From Holosporales bacterium (GTDB lineage Bacteria > Pseudomonadota > Alphaproteobacteria > RUG11792), in the NCBI GenBank assembly GCA_031266385.1, contig JAISBC010000039.1, forward strand, positions 1 to 29,858: DNA of 29,858 nucleotides, read 5' to 3'. Below are positions 1 through 7,977 of the stretch, piece after piece. The notes under the pieces are model-generated. The model searched no databases, was not told the origin of the DNA, and saw nothing but the letters and a program-made list of their open reading frames with translations. The position numbers and the translations under genes were made by a program. Every line of letters begins with the position of its first letter. The stretch's first letter is position 1.

Positions 1-2
1 CA

Positions 3-194
3 TATAAACCAGAAGATATAGTCAATTCTCTCGATGCCTATGTAACGGGTATGAAGAATAAGATAGAGAGGTATAGAGCGTTAATAAAGGTAACGGGAGT
101 AGCAGCCGCTGGGGTTGGAATAGTAGCTTTGTGTACCGGATTGTTTAGGAAACATAAAGCTCGTCGTTCTTTTTATAGGTTTGGGAGAGTATAG
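3..194 (+). CDS. C-terminal end of an unrecognised membrane protein (partial)
   Basis: An open frame enters from the left edge and ends at TAG 192-194, giving 63 residues. I do not recognise the family. The fragment begins YKPEDIVNSLDAYV and has a basic, Tyr-containing stretch. It then has one hydrophobic glycine/alanine-rich segment of about 20 residues (ALIKVTGVAAAGVGIVALC), consistent with a membrane helix, followed by a strongly basic tail (FRKHKARRSFYRF). The basic tail suggests a cytoplasmic C-terminus by the positive-inside rule. It converges on tsaE with 25 bases between the stop codons, and I see no clear terminator hairpin there. The start and most of the protein lie outside the window. 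Confidence 0.55.
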   Translation, partial: YKPEDIVNSLDAYVTGMKNKIERYRALIKVTGVAAAGVGIVALCTGLFRKHKARRSFYRFGRV

Positions 195-219
195 CACTGG
201 GATTCTAAAAAAATGATGT

Positions 220-597
220 CTAGTCTGGATCAAATTGAATCTCACGGTAAGATGTTCTATTATCTCTGAGCAAATCCGGCCACTCTATTAAACAGATAAA
301 TTCACTCATCGCCTCGAATAACCCAAGATCATTTATCTCTTCGGCATCTCTAATTCGGTATAGATCGACGTGCCAGACCGGACCCTTTATGGTCTCATAT
401 ATCTGGATAATATTGAAAGTCGGGCTCGTAATGTGCTGATTTTTGTCGATTAAAATGGAACGAATAAAAAACTGAGAGAAAGTTGTCTTACCGGTACCAA
501 CCTCCCCATTTAAAAAGAAGGAAAACGGAGGATCGGTATTCGCCGCCAACTCCTCGGCCATCTCCTTCAAATCCTTCAGATTGTATCTGTATTTCAC
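220..597 (-). CDS. tsaE: tRNA threonylcarbamoyladenosine biosynthesis ATPase TsaE
   Basis: TsaE is the P-loop ATPase that works with TsaB and TsaD to make t6A37 on ANN-decoding tRNAs. Visible motifs are Walker A GEVGTGKTT (residues 31-39), the family SPTF motif (58-61), HVDLYR (76-81) in the Walker B region and IEWPD (104-108). At 125 residues it is shorter than the roughly 150 usual for the family; the missing part is C-terminal. The start is GTG at 597, seven bases after the bamE stop, so the gene is the last member of the ribosomal-cluster transcript. No upstream in-frame ATG fits. tsaB and tsaD are not in the window. The identification rests on motifs and is strong. Confidence 0.93.
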   Translation of the reverse strand: MKYRYNLKDLKEMAEELAANTDPPFSFFLNGEVGTGKTTFSQFFIRSILIDKNQHITSPTFNIIQIYETIKGPVWHVDLYRIRDAEEINDLGLFEAMSEFICLIEWPDLLRDNRTSYREIQFDPD

Positions 598-604
598 GAC
601 CTGG

Positions 605-1057
605 TTACTTTCCTTTATCCAGATATCGATTCATATATTTTCCGAGACCTCCGAAGGTCTCACTGACGACCCCCTTCGTCTTACCCTCAGTCTTCGTTTT
701 CTCCGTAACGACCGAAACCGGCCGTTCGTAAGTGCTCTCTCTGACCGAACGTACGATCCCATCGGCCCCGAAGGTAATGACCATCGTCTTCTGATCGATG
801 ACCTTCGGATCCAAGAAGCCATCCTTCTCCATTCTCTTCGAGACGTAATACCAGCTATATTCTCCGTTATCCGCCTTCACCGAGGATCTCATCGTCGGCG
901 ATCCAAACCGAGAGAATACGGATCTAGCCGTATCCTTGCCGACGACTATCTTACTAAAATCGGCCAGCTGGACGACGTATCCCCTGTTGACGACGACCTT
1001 CTCGCAAGCCGTGAACCCCAACAACACGATAAAAAAGAACAGTAATAAACCTTTCAT
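605..1057 (-). CDS. bamE: BamE/SmpA-type outer-membrane assembly lipoprotein
   Basis: This is a 150-residue lipoprotein. Residues 1-17 are a short hydrophobic signal ending GFTA, followed by Cys18 as the probable lipidated residue. The -3 position is Phe rather than the usual Leu. The mature part has the SmpA/OmlA pattern: a segment of the type VGKDTARSVFSRFGSPT, then YSWYYVSKRM, then a beta segment VITFGADGIV. The known family role is as an accessory lipoprotein of the BAM complex on the inner leaflet of the outer membrane. Its ATG overlaps the rplQ stop as ATGA (1054-1057), implying translational coupling to L17. The C-terminal 40 residues are polar and Lys/Thr-rich. The BamE assignment comes from pattern and length, so it is good but not certain. 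Confidence 0.82.
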   Translation of the reverse strand: MKGLLLFFFIVLLGFTACEKVVVNRGYVVQLADFSKIVVGKDTARSVFSRFGSPTMRSSVKADNGEYSWYYVSKRMEKDGFLDPKVIDQKTMVITFGADGIVRSVRESTYERPVSVVTEKTKTEGKTKGVVSETFGGLGKYMNRYLDKGK

Positions 1058-1458
1058 TTATCAGATTCTGAATGCTCCTCTGGGCGATTTTCCGTAAAAA
1101 CCCTCCGATCGACGAGCTCAATAACCGCCATCGGTGCCGCATCTCCATACCGAAATCCAGATTTCATGATCCTAAGATATCCACCGGGCCGCTCCTTAAA
1201 TCTCGGAGCTATATCGTCAAACAGCTTCCTAACGACATCGTTGCTCTGCAACATCGATAGGGCCAACCTCCTGGCATGCAGCGTATTCTTCCTGGCGAGC
1301 GTAATGAGCTTCTCGACGATCGGACGCAACTCCTTCGCCTTCGGAAGGGTCGTCTTAATCTGCTCATGCCTCAGCAATGAGCACGACAGAGCCTTAAACA
1401 TAGCCTTCCTATGTGAGCTCGTCCGATTCAGCCTGCGATTCGCAAATCCATGTCTCAT
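1054..1458 (-). CDS. rplQ: 50S ribosomal protein L17
   Basis: The 134-residue product starts MRHGFANRRLNRTSSHRKAM, the typical L17 N-terminus, and has the core R-x-L-A-L-S-M and GGYLRIMKSGFRYGDAAPMA motifs near residues 91-111. L17 binds 23S rRNA near the tunnel exit. It is slightly longer than the E. coli protein (127), with a polar, acidic C-terminal tail (PEEHSESDK). It follows rpoA by 20 bases, the usual end of the alpha operon. Here the operon does not stop: the L17 stop overlaps the bamE start. Confidence 0.98.
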   Translation of the reverse strand: MRHGFANRRLNRTSSHRKAMFKALSCSLLRHEQIKTTLPKAKELRPIVEKLITLARKNTLHARRLALSMLQSNDVVRKLFDDIAPRFKERPGGYLRIMKSGFRYGDAAPMAVIELVDRRVFTENRPEEHSESDK

Positions 1459-1478
1459 AACAGCTACACTCCAAATAA

Positions 1479-2492
1479 CTAACCGTACTGGTCATCAAAT
1501 TTTCTGGCCATCTCATCTATATTCTCCGGAGGCCACCCATCGACGACCGTCCCGAACGATAGCTCCATACCGGCCAATAATTCCTTAATCTCGTTCAACG
1601 ACTTTCGCCCAAAGTTAGGCGTTCTCAGCATATCACTTTCAGTCCTCTGGATCAAATCCCCTATGTAGAAAATATTCTCATTTTTCAGGCAATTCGCAGA
1701 TCTAACTGAAAGCTCGAGTTCATCAACCTTCTTCAGCAAATTTTTGTTGAATGGCATTTCATCGTTCTCTTCTCTCGGCTCATAAACCTGATGCTCATCA
1801 AAATTCACGAACCCAGAAAAATGATCCCTCAAAATCGCACTGGCTTGACCAAACGCATCATCCGGGCGAATCGAGCCATCGGTCTTGATTCGTAATATTA
1901 ATTTATCGTAGTCAGTCCTCTGCCCTACCCTCGTCTGCTCAACATTAAAATCGACGAGACGCACTGGACTAAAAATAGAATCAATCGACATAAGACCGAT
2001 GATGTTACTTTTGTCCTCGTGATGCACCGCCTGAACATAACCCCTGCCATTTTTAACGGTTAGTTCCATATTGAGCGATGCACCAGCCTCAATCGAACAG
2101 ATCACATGATCAGGATCCATCACATCAACGTCGGCCGTGCAATTGATATCTGAAGCGCGAACGATCTTCGGGCCAGTGGCAGAGATCACCACCTTCCTGA
2201 CCTTATCAGAATACAGCTTCAGTCTCAGAGATTTAAGGTTGAGGATTATCTCAGCGACATCCTCCAGAACTCCAGGAATCGTGGAAAATTCATGAGTCAC
2301 CCCATCAATTTTGACGGAAGTAACGGCCGTTCCACTTATTGATGACAGCAAAATCCGACGAAGAGCATTACCAATAGTCGTCCCGAACCCCCTCTCCAAC
2401 GGCTCGATAACAATAACTCCGTCTCTCAAAAGAGGATCGCGGTATTTTACATCGACCTTCCCAGGTTTTATCAGTGATTGCCAAGTATTCAC
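1479..2492 (-). CDS. rpoA: DNA-directed RNA polymerase subunit alpha
   Basis: The 337-residue alpha subunit scaffolds RNA polymerase assembly. The N-terminal dimerisation domain shows ERGFGTTIGNALRRILLSS at about residues 33-51. An acidic linker follows (near residues 235-250). The C-terminal domain contains SVRSANCL, with the arginine (about residue 264) that contacts UP-element DNA in characterised enzymes, and then FGRKSLNEIKELL. The start is GTG at 2492, preceded by GGAG nine bases upstream; no in-frame ATG is better placed. It sits between rpsK (33-base gap) and rplQ. An intact CTD means UP-element or class I activator regulation is possible, which matters for the upstream inverted repeats described at 18851 and 19615. 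Confidence 0.99.
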   Translation of the reverse strand: MNTWQSLIKPGKVDVKYRDPLLRDGVIVIEPLERGFGTTIGNALRRILLSSISGTAVTSVKIDGVTHEFSTIPGVLEDVAEIILNLKSLRLKLYSDKVRKVVISATGPKIVRASDINCTADVDVMDPDHVICSIEAGASLNMELTVKNGRGYVQAVHHEDKSNIIGLMSIDSIFSPVRLVDFNVEQTRVGQRTDYDKLILRIKTDGSIRPDDAFGQASAILRDHFSGFVNFDEHQVYEPREENDEMPFNKNLLKKVDELELSVRSANCLKNENIFYIGDLIQRTESDMLRTPNFGRKSLNEIKELLAGMELSFGTVVDGWPPENIDEMARKFDDQYG

Positions 2493-2525
2493 TTAAAATG
2501 ACTCCACAAACTCTTAAAAAACAAA

Positions 2526-2918
2526 CTAATTTCTTCGGGCTTTAGGCGGTCTACATCCATTATGCGGCAAAGGAGTAACATCAGAAATTGAGGTCACAAT
2601 GAAACCAACAGACTGCAGAGACCTTATCGCCGTTTCCCGGCCAGCACCAGGCCCCCTCACCACAACCCGAACATTTTTAACTCCATGTTCGGCCGCCTTC
2701 CTGGCGGCATCCTCTGCGGCAAGTTGTGCAGCATACGGCGTCGATTTCCTCGCTCCCTTAAATCCAACGACTCCGCCAGAACCGAATGAAATCGTATTAC
2801 CTCCTTCATCCGTTATGGTGATTATCGTGTTATTAAAAGTAGCATTAATATGAACGACTGCACTCACAATATTCTTACGCTCGCTGCGCTTGACCCTACT
2901 TACCGCCTTCTGCACCAT
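2526..2918 (-). CDS. rpsK: 30S ribosomal protein S11
   Basis: This 130-residue S11 sits on the platform of the small subunit near the mRNA exit. Diagnostic stretches are NATFNNTIITITD (residues 25-37), the GFKGARKSTPYAAQ block, GPGAGRETAIRSLQ and the C-terminal TPLPHNGCRPPKARRN. Its length matches E. coli (129). The ATG is preceded by AAGGA. It follows rpsM by 36 bases, one of the larger gaps in the cluster. rpoA follows directly; rpsD, present at this point in gammaproteobacteria, is absent. Confidence 0.99.
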   Translation of the reverse strand: MVQKAVSRVKRSERKNIVSAVVHINATFNNTIITITDEGGNTISFGSGGVVGFKGARKSTPYAAQLAAEDAARKAAEHGVKNVRVVVRGPGAGRETAIRSLQSVGFIVTSISDVTPLPHNGCRPPKARRN

Positions 2919-2954
2919 AGATATTCCTTTCTCATCTCCTCAAAAAAAAATCAA

Positions 2955-3332
2955 CTACCTAGTCGCCATCTTCTTTCCGGCTATCGGAACGGCCTTCCCT
3001 TTCCTAGTTCTGGCGTTCGTATGGGTCCTCTGTCCCCTGACTGGTAGTCCCTTCCTGTGGCGTAGCCCCCTATAGCAACCGAGATCGGTTACCCTCTTAA
3101 TGTTCATGGAGATCTGACGCCTGAGATCTCCCTCAACCTTATAGTCTCTATCGATAATTTCTCTTATTTTCAGAATCTCAGCATCCGTTAAGTCAAAAAC
3201 CCGCCTCGTCAGCGGTATTCCAGCCTTCTCGATAATACACTTCGCATTATACGACCCGATACCGAAAATATATGTCAAACCGATGACGGCCCTCTTTTGA
3301 GTCGGAATATTAACTCCAGCAATACGAGCCAC
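2955..3332 (-). CDS. rpsM: 30S ribosomal protein S13
   Basis: This 125-residue S13 is a small-subunit head protein that bridges to the large subunit and contacts P-site tRNA. It opens ARIAGVNIPTQKRAVIGLTYIFGIG, as expected, and ends in the basic GLPVRGQRTHTNARTRKGK tail. The start codon is GTG at 3332, only three bases after the adk TAG, with a strong GGAGGAGAG ribosome-binding site inside the end of adk. This suggests translational coupling to adk. Confidence 0.98.
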   Translation of the reverse strand: MARIAGVNIPTQKRAVIGLTYIFGIGSYNAKCIIEKAGIPLTRRVFDLTDAEILKIREIIDRDYKVEGDLRRQISMNIKRVTDLGCYRGLRHRKGLPVRGQRTHTNARTRKGKAVPIAGKKMATR

Positions 3333-3335
3333 GAC

Positions 3336-4019
3336 CTATCTCTCCTCCTTACTTTTTCTTTCCACTAACTTCAGAACCGTCTCTATACCGGACCTCACGT
3401 CATCGACTGACCGAGACGCATCAATTCTATGTAACAAAGACCGCTCATCATAGAATCCGATCAGAGGCAACGTCTTAGCGTTATACTCCGACAACCTCCT
3501 TTTCAGAGACTCCTCATTATCATCCGACCTTCTATAGAACTCCTTCCCGCCACAAGCGTCACACACTCCGTCAACCCTAGTCGTCGAGAAAAAATCGTTG
3601 TATATCATACCACACCCGGAACACTCGAATCTACCCAGAATTCTCTTGGTAATCAGGTCGTGATTTACCTCAAAATCCAGGACGTAATCGATTTTCGCTC
3701 CGAAAGCAGCAGCCAACTCACTGAGGGCCTCGGCCTGTTTAACCGTTCTGGGCACCCCATCGAATAGGATGTCACTCTCTCCAACATGCTCGGTCTTCTC
3801 GAGCTCACTATTGACGAGACTTACGATGACGCTATCCGGTAGCAAAGACCCAGTCGAAATGATTTCTCCGACAGTCCGTCCATCATCGGCCACCAGGGTC
3901 TCCTTGTTGTTTCGTAGGATATCTCCAACCGAGATCACAGTAAAACCATGGCTACCCGACAGAAAACCGGCCTGAGTTCCCTTTCCGCATCCAGGAGCTC
4001 CGATAAAAACTACCCACAT
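3336..4019 (-). CDS. adk: Adenylate kinase with a four-cysteine LID
   Basis: Adenylate kinase catalyses AMP + ATP to 2 ADP. The best start is ATG at 4019, one base after the secY stop and preceded by GGGGG; a longer frame to 4064 would overlap secY and add a non-homologous N-terminus. The product is 227 residues. The P-loop is GAPGCGKGT (7-15). The AMP-binding segment reads SVGDILR (30-36), where STGDxLR is usual, and the core reads FDGVPRT (87-92), where DGFPRT is usual. The LID carries Cys133-x2-Cys136 and Cys153-x2-Cys156, the zinc-binding form known from many bacteria but not E. coli. secY-adk adjacency is typical of alphaproteobacterial spc operons. Confidence 0.97.
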   Translation of the reverse strand: MWVVFIGAPGCGKGTQAGFLSGSHGFTVISVGDILRNNKETLVADDGRTVGEIISTGSLLPDSVIVSLVNSELEKTEHVGESDILFDGVPRTVKQAEALSELAAAFGAKIDYVLDFEVNHDLITKRILGRFECSGCGMIYNDFFSTTRVDGVCDACGGKEFYRRSDDNEESLKRRLSEYNAKTLPLIGFYDERSLLHRIDASRSVDDVRSGIETVLKLVERKSKEER

Positions 4020-4020
4020 T

Positions 4021-5364
4021 TTATAGGATCCCCCTGCTCCGCCCTCTCTTGAATAATCCCTCATATTGCTGGGCTATCAAGTGAGATTGGAATTGGGCAA
4101 CCGTATCGATCGACACATTAACGACAATCAAAAGACTCGTTCCTCCAAAATAGAACGGCAAAGAAATCTTCAATAATATAAACTCCGGAAGAAGGCATAT
4201 CACACACAAATATATAGCTCCTATCGTCGTCAAACGTAGAAGGATGTTATCGATATAATCAGATGTAGCATCTCCCGGTCTTATCCCTGGAATATAACTC
4301 CCAGATTTCTTCAAATTATCTGCCGTGTCCTTCGGATTAAACATAATCGCCGTGTAAAAAAATGCAAAAAACACGATGGCGATTGCCAAGCATGCCAGGT
4401 AAAGGGGCTGCCCATGATTAAAAAACCTAGAAAAAGAACCTAAGAAAGAATCCTGATCGACGGCCCCGAAGCTGACGACCGTCATCGGCAACAATAGAAT
4501 ACACGATGCAAAAATTGGAGGAATTACCCCGGCATTATTCAATTTCAATGGCAAATGAGAGCTCTGTTGCTGAGCCGGCATATTAGCCATCGTCTGTCTC
4601 TTGGGGTATTGAATAGGAATCCTCCTATTTGCCTTCTCCATGAAAACGATGAAAGCAATGACGGCGACCACCATTATCAACAGGCCAAATAGGGACATAA
4701 TCGAAATGGCTCCCTGTTTTCCCATCGCAAATGTGTTCAGCAAAGAACTCGGCAAGTTCGCGACGATTCCGGAATAAATGATTATGGACGAACCATTCCC
4801 GAGACCTCTCGTTGAAATCTGCTCACCCAACCACATGATGAAAAGAGTACCCCCCGTCAGGCTGGTCATCGTCGTGAATCTAAATAGGAATCCTGGGTCG
4901 AGGACAGCTCCCCCGGCATGCCCCACCATCCTCTCGAGACCTACGGCCACACCGTAACCCTGAGCCAATGCCAGGGCGACCGTCCCATACCTAGTATACT
5001 GATTGATTTTTCTTCGTCCAGGCTCTCCCTCCTTCTTCAAGGCCTCCAACTGCGGAGACATAGAGGTTAAGAGCTGAACGATAATACTAGCCGATATGTA
5101 CGGCATAATGTTGAGTGAAAAAATGGTCATACGACCAATAGCACCACCAGAATACAAATCCAAAATCCCGAGAATCCCACCAGAATGGCTCCTCGTAAAT
5201 TCAGCGACAACTTCTGGATTTATGTTGGGGAGAGGGATATAAGTCCCCAGGCGGTAGATAATCAGGATAAAGATGGTGAACCAAATACGCTTCTTCAGAT
5301 CTTCAGCTTTCTTAAAAGATGAAAAACTGAAATTTTTAGCTAAATGCTCTATCGCTGACGCCAT
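4021..5364 (-). CDS. secY: Protein translocase subunit SecY
   Basis: SecY is the channel subunit of the SecYEG translocon in the inner membrane. The 447-residue product matches the family length. Ten hydrophobic segments can be picked out, beginning at about residue 26 (IWFTIFILIIYRLGTYIPL) and ending at VICLLPEFILL and the region around residue 405. The plug/pore area GILGILDLYSGGA follows the first helix, and the large cytoplasmic loop RRIPIQYPKR (about 245-255), used for SecA/ribosome contact, is intact. The start ATG at 5364 is ten bases after rplO, with AGGGA upstream. The spc-operon position is conserved. Confidence 0.99.
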   Translation of the reverse strand: MASAIEHLAKNFSFSSFKKAEDLKKRIWFTIFILIIYRLGTYIPLPNINPEVVAEFTRSHSGGILGILDLYSGGAIGRMTIFSLNIMPYISASIIVQLLTSMSPQLEALKKEGEPGRRKINQYTRYGTVALALAQGYGVAVGLERMVGHAGGAVLDPGFLFRFTTMTSLTGGTLFIMWLGEQISTRGLGNGSSIIIYSGIVANLPSSLLNTFAMGKQGAISIMSLFGLLIMVVAVIAFIVFMEKANRRIPIQYPKRQTMANMPAQQQSSHLPLKLNNAGVIPPIFASCILLLPMTVVSFGAVDQDSFLGSFSRFFNHGQPLYLACLAIAIVFFAFFYTAIMFNPKDTADNLKKSGSYIPGIRPGDATSDYIDNILLRLTTIGAIYLCVICLLPEFILLKISLPFYFGGTSLLIVVNVSIDTVAQFQSHLIAQQYEGLFKRGRSRGIL

Positions 5365-5374
5365 GCCATCCCTA

Positions 5375-5842
5375 TCAATCTATTACCAACGCTCCGCCAA
5401 TCTCATTCAACATACTCCTAGCCTTCGCGCTAGCTCTCGTCACGGCCACCTTCACAGGGGATTCAGCCCGTCCATTCGCGATCAGAGAAACCCCAGTGAT
5501 ATGTGACGGCATATAACCTATCTTTACCAAAAAACTTCTATCGATTACCGAATCTTTACTCAATAAACCGTTCTTTACAATTCTATTTATCTTGAAAAAA
5601 TCCAACTCATATAGTTTCTGTCTGTGAATATTAACGAATCCTCTCTTAGGGAGGCGCCTATACAGAGGGGTCTGCCCTCCCTCGAATCCATTCAGGCTGC
5701 AGCCTGATCTAGCCGTCTGGCCCTTTCCACCCCTTCCGGATGTCTTGCCGAGGCCAGATCCGATACCCCTTCCGAGAAGTTTGATACCACGACGGGCCTT
5801 GTTATTATCCCGTATATTGTTCAACTTCAGCCCATCAGACAT
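5375..5842 (-). CDS. rplO: 50S ribosomal protein L15
   Basis: This 155-residue L15 has the Gly/Arg-rich N-terminus expected for the family: LGRGIGSGLGKTSGRGGKGQ at about residues 24-43, followed by FEGGQTPLYRRLPKRGF. The C-terminal half carries the conserved V-x-R-A-S-A-K-A segment. It is slightly longer than E. coli L15 (144). The ATG lies 13 bases beyond rpmD with GGGTGAGA upstream, and secY follows after ten bases. Confidence 0.98.
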   Translation of the reverse strand: MSDGLKLNNIRDNNKARRGIKLLGRGIGSGLGKTSGRGGKGQTARSGCSLNGFEGGQTPLYRRLPKRGFVNIHRQKLYELDFFKINRIVKNGLLSKDSVIDRSFLVKIGYMPSHITGVSLIANGRAESPVKVAVTRASAKARSMLNEIGGALVID

Positions 5843-5855
5843 AGTATCTCACCCT

Positions 5856-6056
5856 TCAAATAATCTTAACCATATGACGAACTTTATTTATCAATCCTAG
5901 GATCGAATTGTTAAGGATCAATTCCTTCTCGGATCCAATTCCTCGAAGACCGAGAGCTTTCAGGTGCAGAGCCTGCTTTCCATTCCGCCTAATCGCGCTT
6001 CCTACCTGCCTGATTCTTATGCTCCCTTCGGACGTTTTTACAGTCTTATCAGTCAT
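5856..6056 (-). CDS. rpmD: 50S ribosomal protein L30
   Basis: This is a 66-residue L30. The core IRIRQVGSAIRRNGKQALHLKALGL and the C-terminal GLINKVRHMVKII fit the bacterial family (about 60 residues). An extra seven or so N-terminal residues (MTDKTVK) precede the usual beginning. Its ATG overlaps the rpsE stop codon as ATGA, so L30 is probably translated by re-initiation after S5. Confidence 0.97.
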   Translation of the reverse strand: MTDKTVKTSEGSIRIRQVGSAIRRNGKQALHLKALGLRGIGSEKELILNNSILGLINKVRHMVKII

Positions 6057-6625
6057 TCAGCACCTCCATCGGGCGCCGCCCTATTCTGCCGCCCCGCTGA
6101 TCTTCTCCCTAATATCTCGACTAACTTCTTGTCGAGCTTGGCGGCGATCTGCTTCGGCGGAACAACTCCGCGCAGAGCAACGAACGTCGCACGCACCATA
6201 TTATGATAGTTCCCGGATCCAACCGATTTGCTCACGATATCCTGAACTCCCAGAGCTTCAAAAACGGCCCTCATTGGCCCACCGGCGATAACTCCAGTCC
6301 CGGAAGGAGCCATCCTCAGGAAAACATGTCCAGCCCCAATCCTCGCTGAAGAATCATGACGAATGGTCCGCCCCTCTTTCAGTGAAACCCTCATCATCGA
6401 CTTCTTTGCTTTTTCGCTGGCTTTTTTCACGGCATCCGGAACTTCCCTGGCTTTGGCGGAGGCATATCCTACACGACCCTTACCATCTCCGACGACGACG
6501 AGAGCAGAAAAACGCATATTCTTACCGCCCTTGACGACCTTCGTCACGCGCCGAACACTGACCAATTTTTCAATCAGATGCTCCTGGGCCTCGCTATTTC
6601 TCCTATTTTCGTTCGGTCGAGCCAT
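6053..6625 (-). CDS. rpsE: 30S ribosomal protein S5
   Basis: This is a 190-residue S5, involved in decoding accuracy and mRNA unwinding at the entry channel. The double-stranded RNA-binding-like N-terminal part reads LVSVRRVTKVVKGGKNMRFS. The C-terminal domain has GTGVIAGGPMRAVFEALG and VRATFVALRGV. E. coli S5 has 167 residues; the extra length is a C-terminal extension ending RAAPDGGAE, common in Alphaproteobacteria. The Gly-rich segment linked to spectinomycin sensitivity (VVKGGKNMRF) is unaltered by eye. Confidence 0.98.
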   Translation of the reverse strand: MARPNENRRNSEAQEHLIEKLVSVRRVTKVVKGGKNMRFSALVVVGDGKGRVGYASAKAREVPDAVKKASEKAKKSMMRVSLKEGRTIRHDSSARIGAGHVFLRMAPSGTGVIAGGPMRAVFEALGVQDIVSKSVGSGNYHNMVRATFVALRGVVPPKQIAAKLDKKLVEILGRRSAGRQNRAAPDGGAE

Positions 6626-6644
6626 ATCAATCCTACCCTATCAC

Positions 6645-7007
6645 CTAGAAATTCAATCCATTCTCTCTCGCACTATCAGCGAGAACCTTAACCCGTCCAT
6701 GATACAGGAATCCGGACCTATCGAATACAACATTCGTAATATTTTTCTCTTTAGCCTTGACGGCAATCATCTTTCCGACACACGCCGCCGCCTCTTTGTT
6801 GCCGCCATTTTTGATATTATCTTTAATTTCCTTCGATAACGTCGAAACGTGGATGATCGTCTTTTGCCCGGCCTCATCCAAGATCTGAGCGTACATATTA
6901 TTGTTCGTCCTGTGGACCAACAGCCTGCAGCGACCGTCTATGGTCTTCGAGATCTTAAAACGCTGCCGAGATTTCCGAATTTGTCTCAATTGATCAGATG
7001 TCTTCAT
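6645..7007 (-). CDS. rplR: 50S ribosomal protein L18
   Basis: L18 helps place 5S rRNA in the large subunit. I choose ATG at 7007, one base after the rplF stop, giving 120 residues starting MKTSDQLRQIRKSRQRFKI. This matches the family length (117 in E. coli). A longer frame to 7040 would only add MCIGRKGRRNN from inside rplF. Conserved features are LLVHRTNNNMYAQI and the C-terminal VVFDRSGFLYHGRVKVLADSA. The junction TAA-T-ATG is the same as at secY/adk and rplC/rplD. Confidence 0.98.
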   Translation of the reverse strand: MKTSDQLRQIRKSRQRFKISKTIDGRCRLLVHRTNNNMYAQILDEAGQKTIIHVSTLSKEIKDNIKNGGNKEAAACVGKMIAVKAKEKNITNVVFDRSGFLYHGRVKVLADSARENGLNF

Positions 7008-7008
7008 A

Positions 7009-7542
7009 TTATTTCTTCTTCCCTTCCTTCCGATACACAAACTCTCCGACCTTCATCACTCCCTTGCCCTTATACGGCTCCGGCGGCCGGTATCCCCTCA
7101 AAACTGCCACGACATCTCCGACCTGCTTTTTACAGTGTCCACTAACGACGATCGTCGTCGGCTTCGGACAAGCAATCGAAATGCCACCCGGAATATCATA
7201 CACTATATCGTGGCTAAATCCGAGCTGCATCGTTAATTTACTGCCACTAACGGCCGCCTTGTATCCAACTCCAACCATTTCTAACTCGGTCTTGAATCCT
7301 TCGGATAGACCGACCACTATATTGCTCACATTCCGCTGCGAGGTCCCCCAAAGGGCGCGAGTCACCTGGGCAGAATTCAGAGGAGCCAAAACGATGCCAT
7401 CATCCGTTCGCTCTACCTTAAGACACTCCGGGACATTATAAACTTCCTCAATTCCTCCCTTCTTTATCGATAATACATTACCATTCAGGGCGACGCTAAC
7501 TCCATCGGGAATTCGGATACTGTTTTTACCAACTCTAGACAT
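7009..7542 (-). CDS. rplF: 50S ribosomal protein L6
   Basis: This 177-residue L6 is the same length as in E. coli. It opens MSRVGKNSIRIPDGV and ends with the diagnostic RGYRPPEPYKGKGVMKVGEFV segment. The central repeat boundary VGVGYKAAVSG is also typical. L6 lies near the GTPase-associated centre and contacts 23S rRNA. It is 12 bases after rpsH, and its C-terminal Lys codons double as the purine-rich region ahead of the rplR start. Confidence 0.99.
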   Translation of the reverse strand: MSRVGKNSIRIPDGVSVALNGNVLSIKKGGIEEVYNVPECLKVERTDDGIVLAPLNSAQVTRALWGTSQRNVSNIVVGLSEGFKTELEMVGVGYKAAVSGSKLTMQLGFSHDIVYDIPGGISIACPKPTTIVVSGHCKKQVGDVVAVLRGYRPPEPYKGKGVMKVGEFVYRKEGKKK

Positions 7543-7554
7543 ATCTTCTAATCC

Positions 7555-7956
7555 TTAGAAAACAGAACATAAAACCTCACCACCGAGGGAAAGCTTCCTC
7601 GCCTCTACGTCGGACATAACCCCTCTATCGGTCGATAGGATATTAATACCCAATCCATTCTTTACGAACTGAAGGTCTTTGATAGAAGAATATACCCTTC
7701 GCCCTGGCTTGGAAACCCTCTTTATCTCACAAATAACCGGCTTCCCATCAAAATATTTTAATTCAACACGAAGCTTATTAAATCCGGTTTCTGGGCAGTT
7801 GACGACGGTATAACCCCTGATATATCCCTCATTCATGAGAACCTTCAGCAAGGCCTCTCGCCCCTTCGACATGGGTGACTCAACCACCACCTTCCGAGCC
7901 ATCTGGGCATTCCTTATCCTGGCTATCAGATCGCTAATCGAGTCAACGACGCTCAT
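7555..7956 (-). CDS. rpsH: 30S ribosomal protein S8
   Basis: This 133-residue S8 has the typical start SVVDSISDLIARIRNAQMA and the C-terminal rRNA-binding region LGINILSTDRGVMSDVEARKLSLGGEVLC. Length is as expected (130 in E. coli). In E. coli S8 represses its own operon by binding a 16S-like site near the L5 start; I did not find a convincing mimic here. The ATG has GGAGAGG upstream. Confidence 0.98.
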   Translation of the reverse strand: MSVVDSISDLIARIRNAQMARKVVVESPMSKGREALLKVLMNEGYIRGYTVVNCPETGFNKLRVELKYFDGKPVICEIKRVSKPGRRVYSSIKDLQFVKNGLGINILSTDRGVMSDVEARKLSLGGEVLCSVF

Positions 7957-7977
7957 TGCAACACCTCTCCATTTCCA

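Noticed and set aside
195..219. Terminator between the left-edge gene and tsaE
   Set aside because: There is a run of seven A/T bases but no hairpin that I can draw on either strand.
4020..4064. Longer N-terminus for adk
   Set aside because: It would overlap the secY coding end by 44 bases, adds no conserved sequence before the P-loop, and a well-placed ATG with a GGGGG site exists at 4019.
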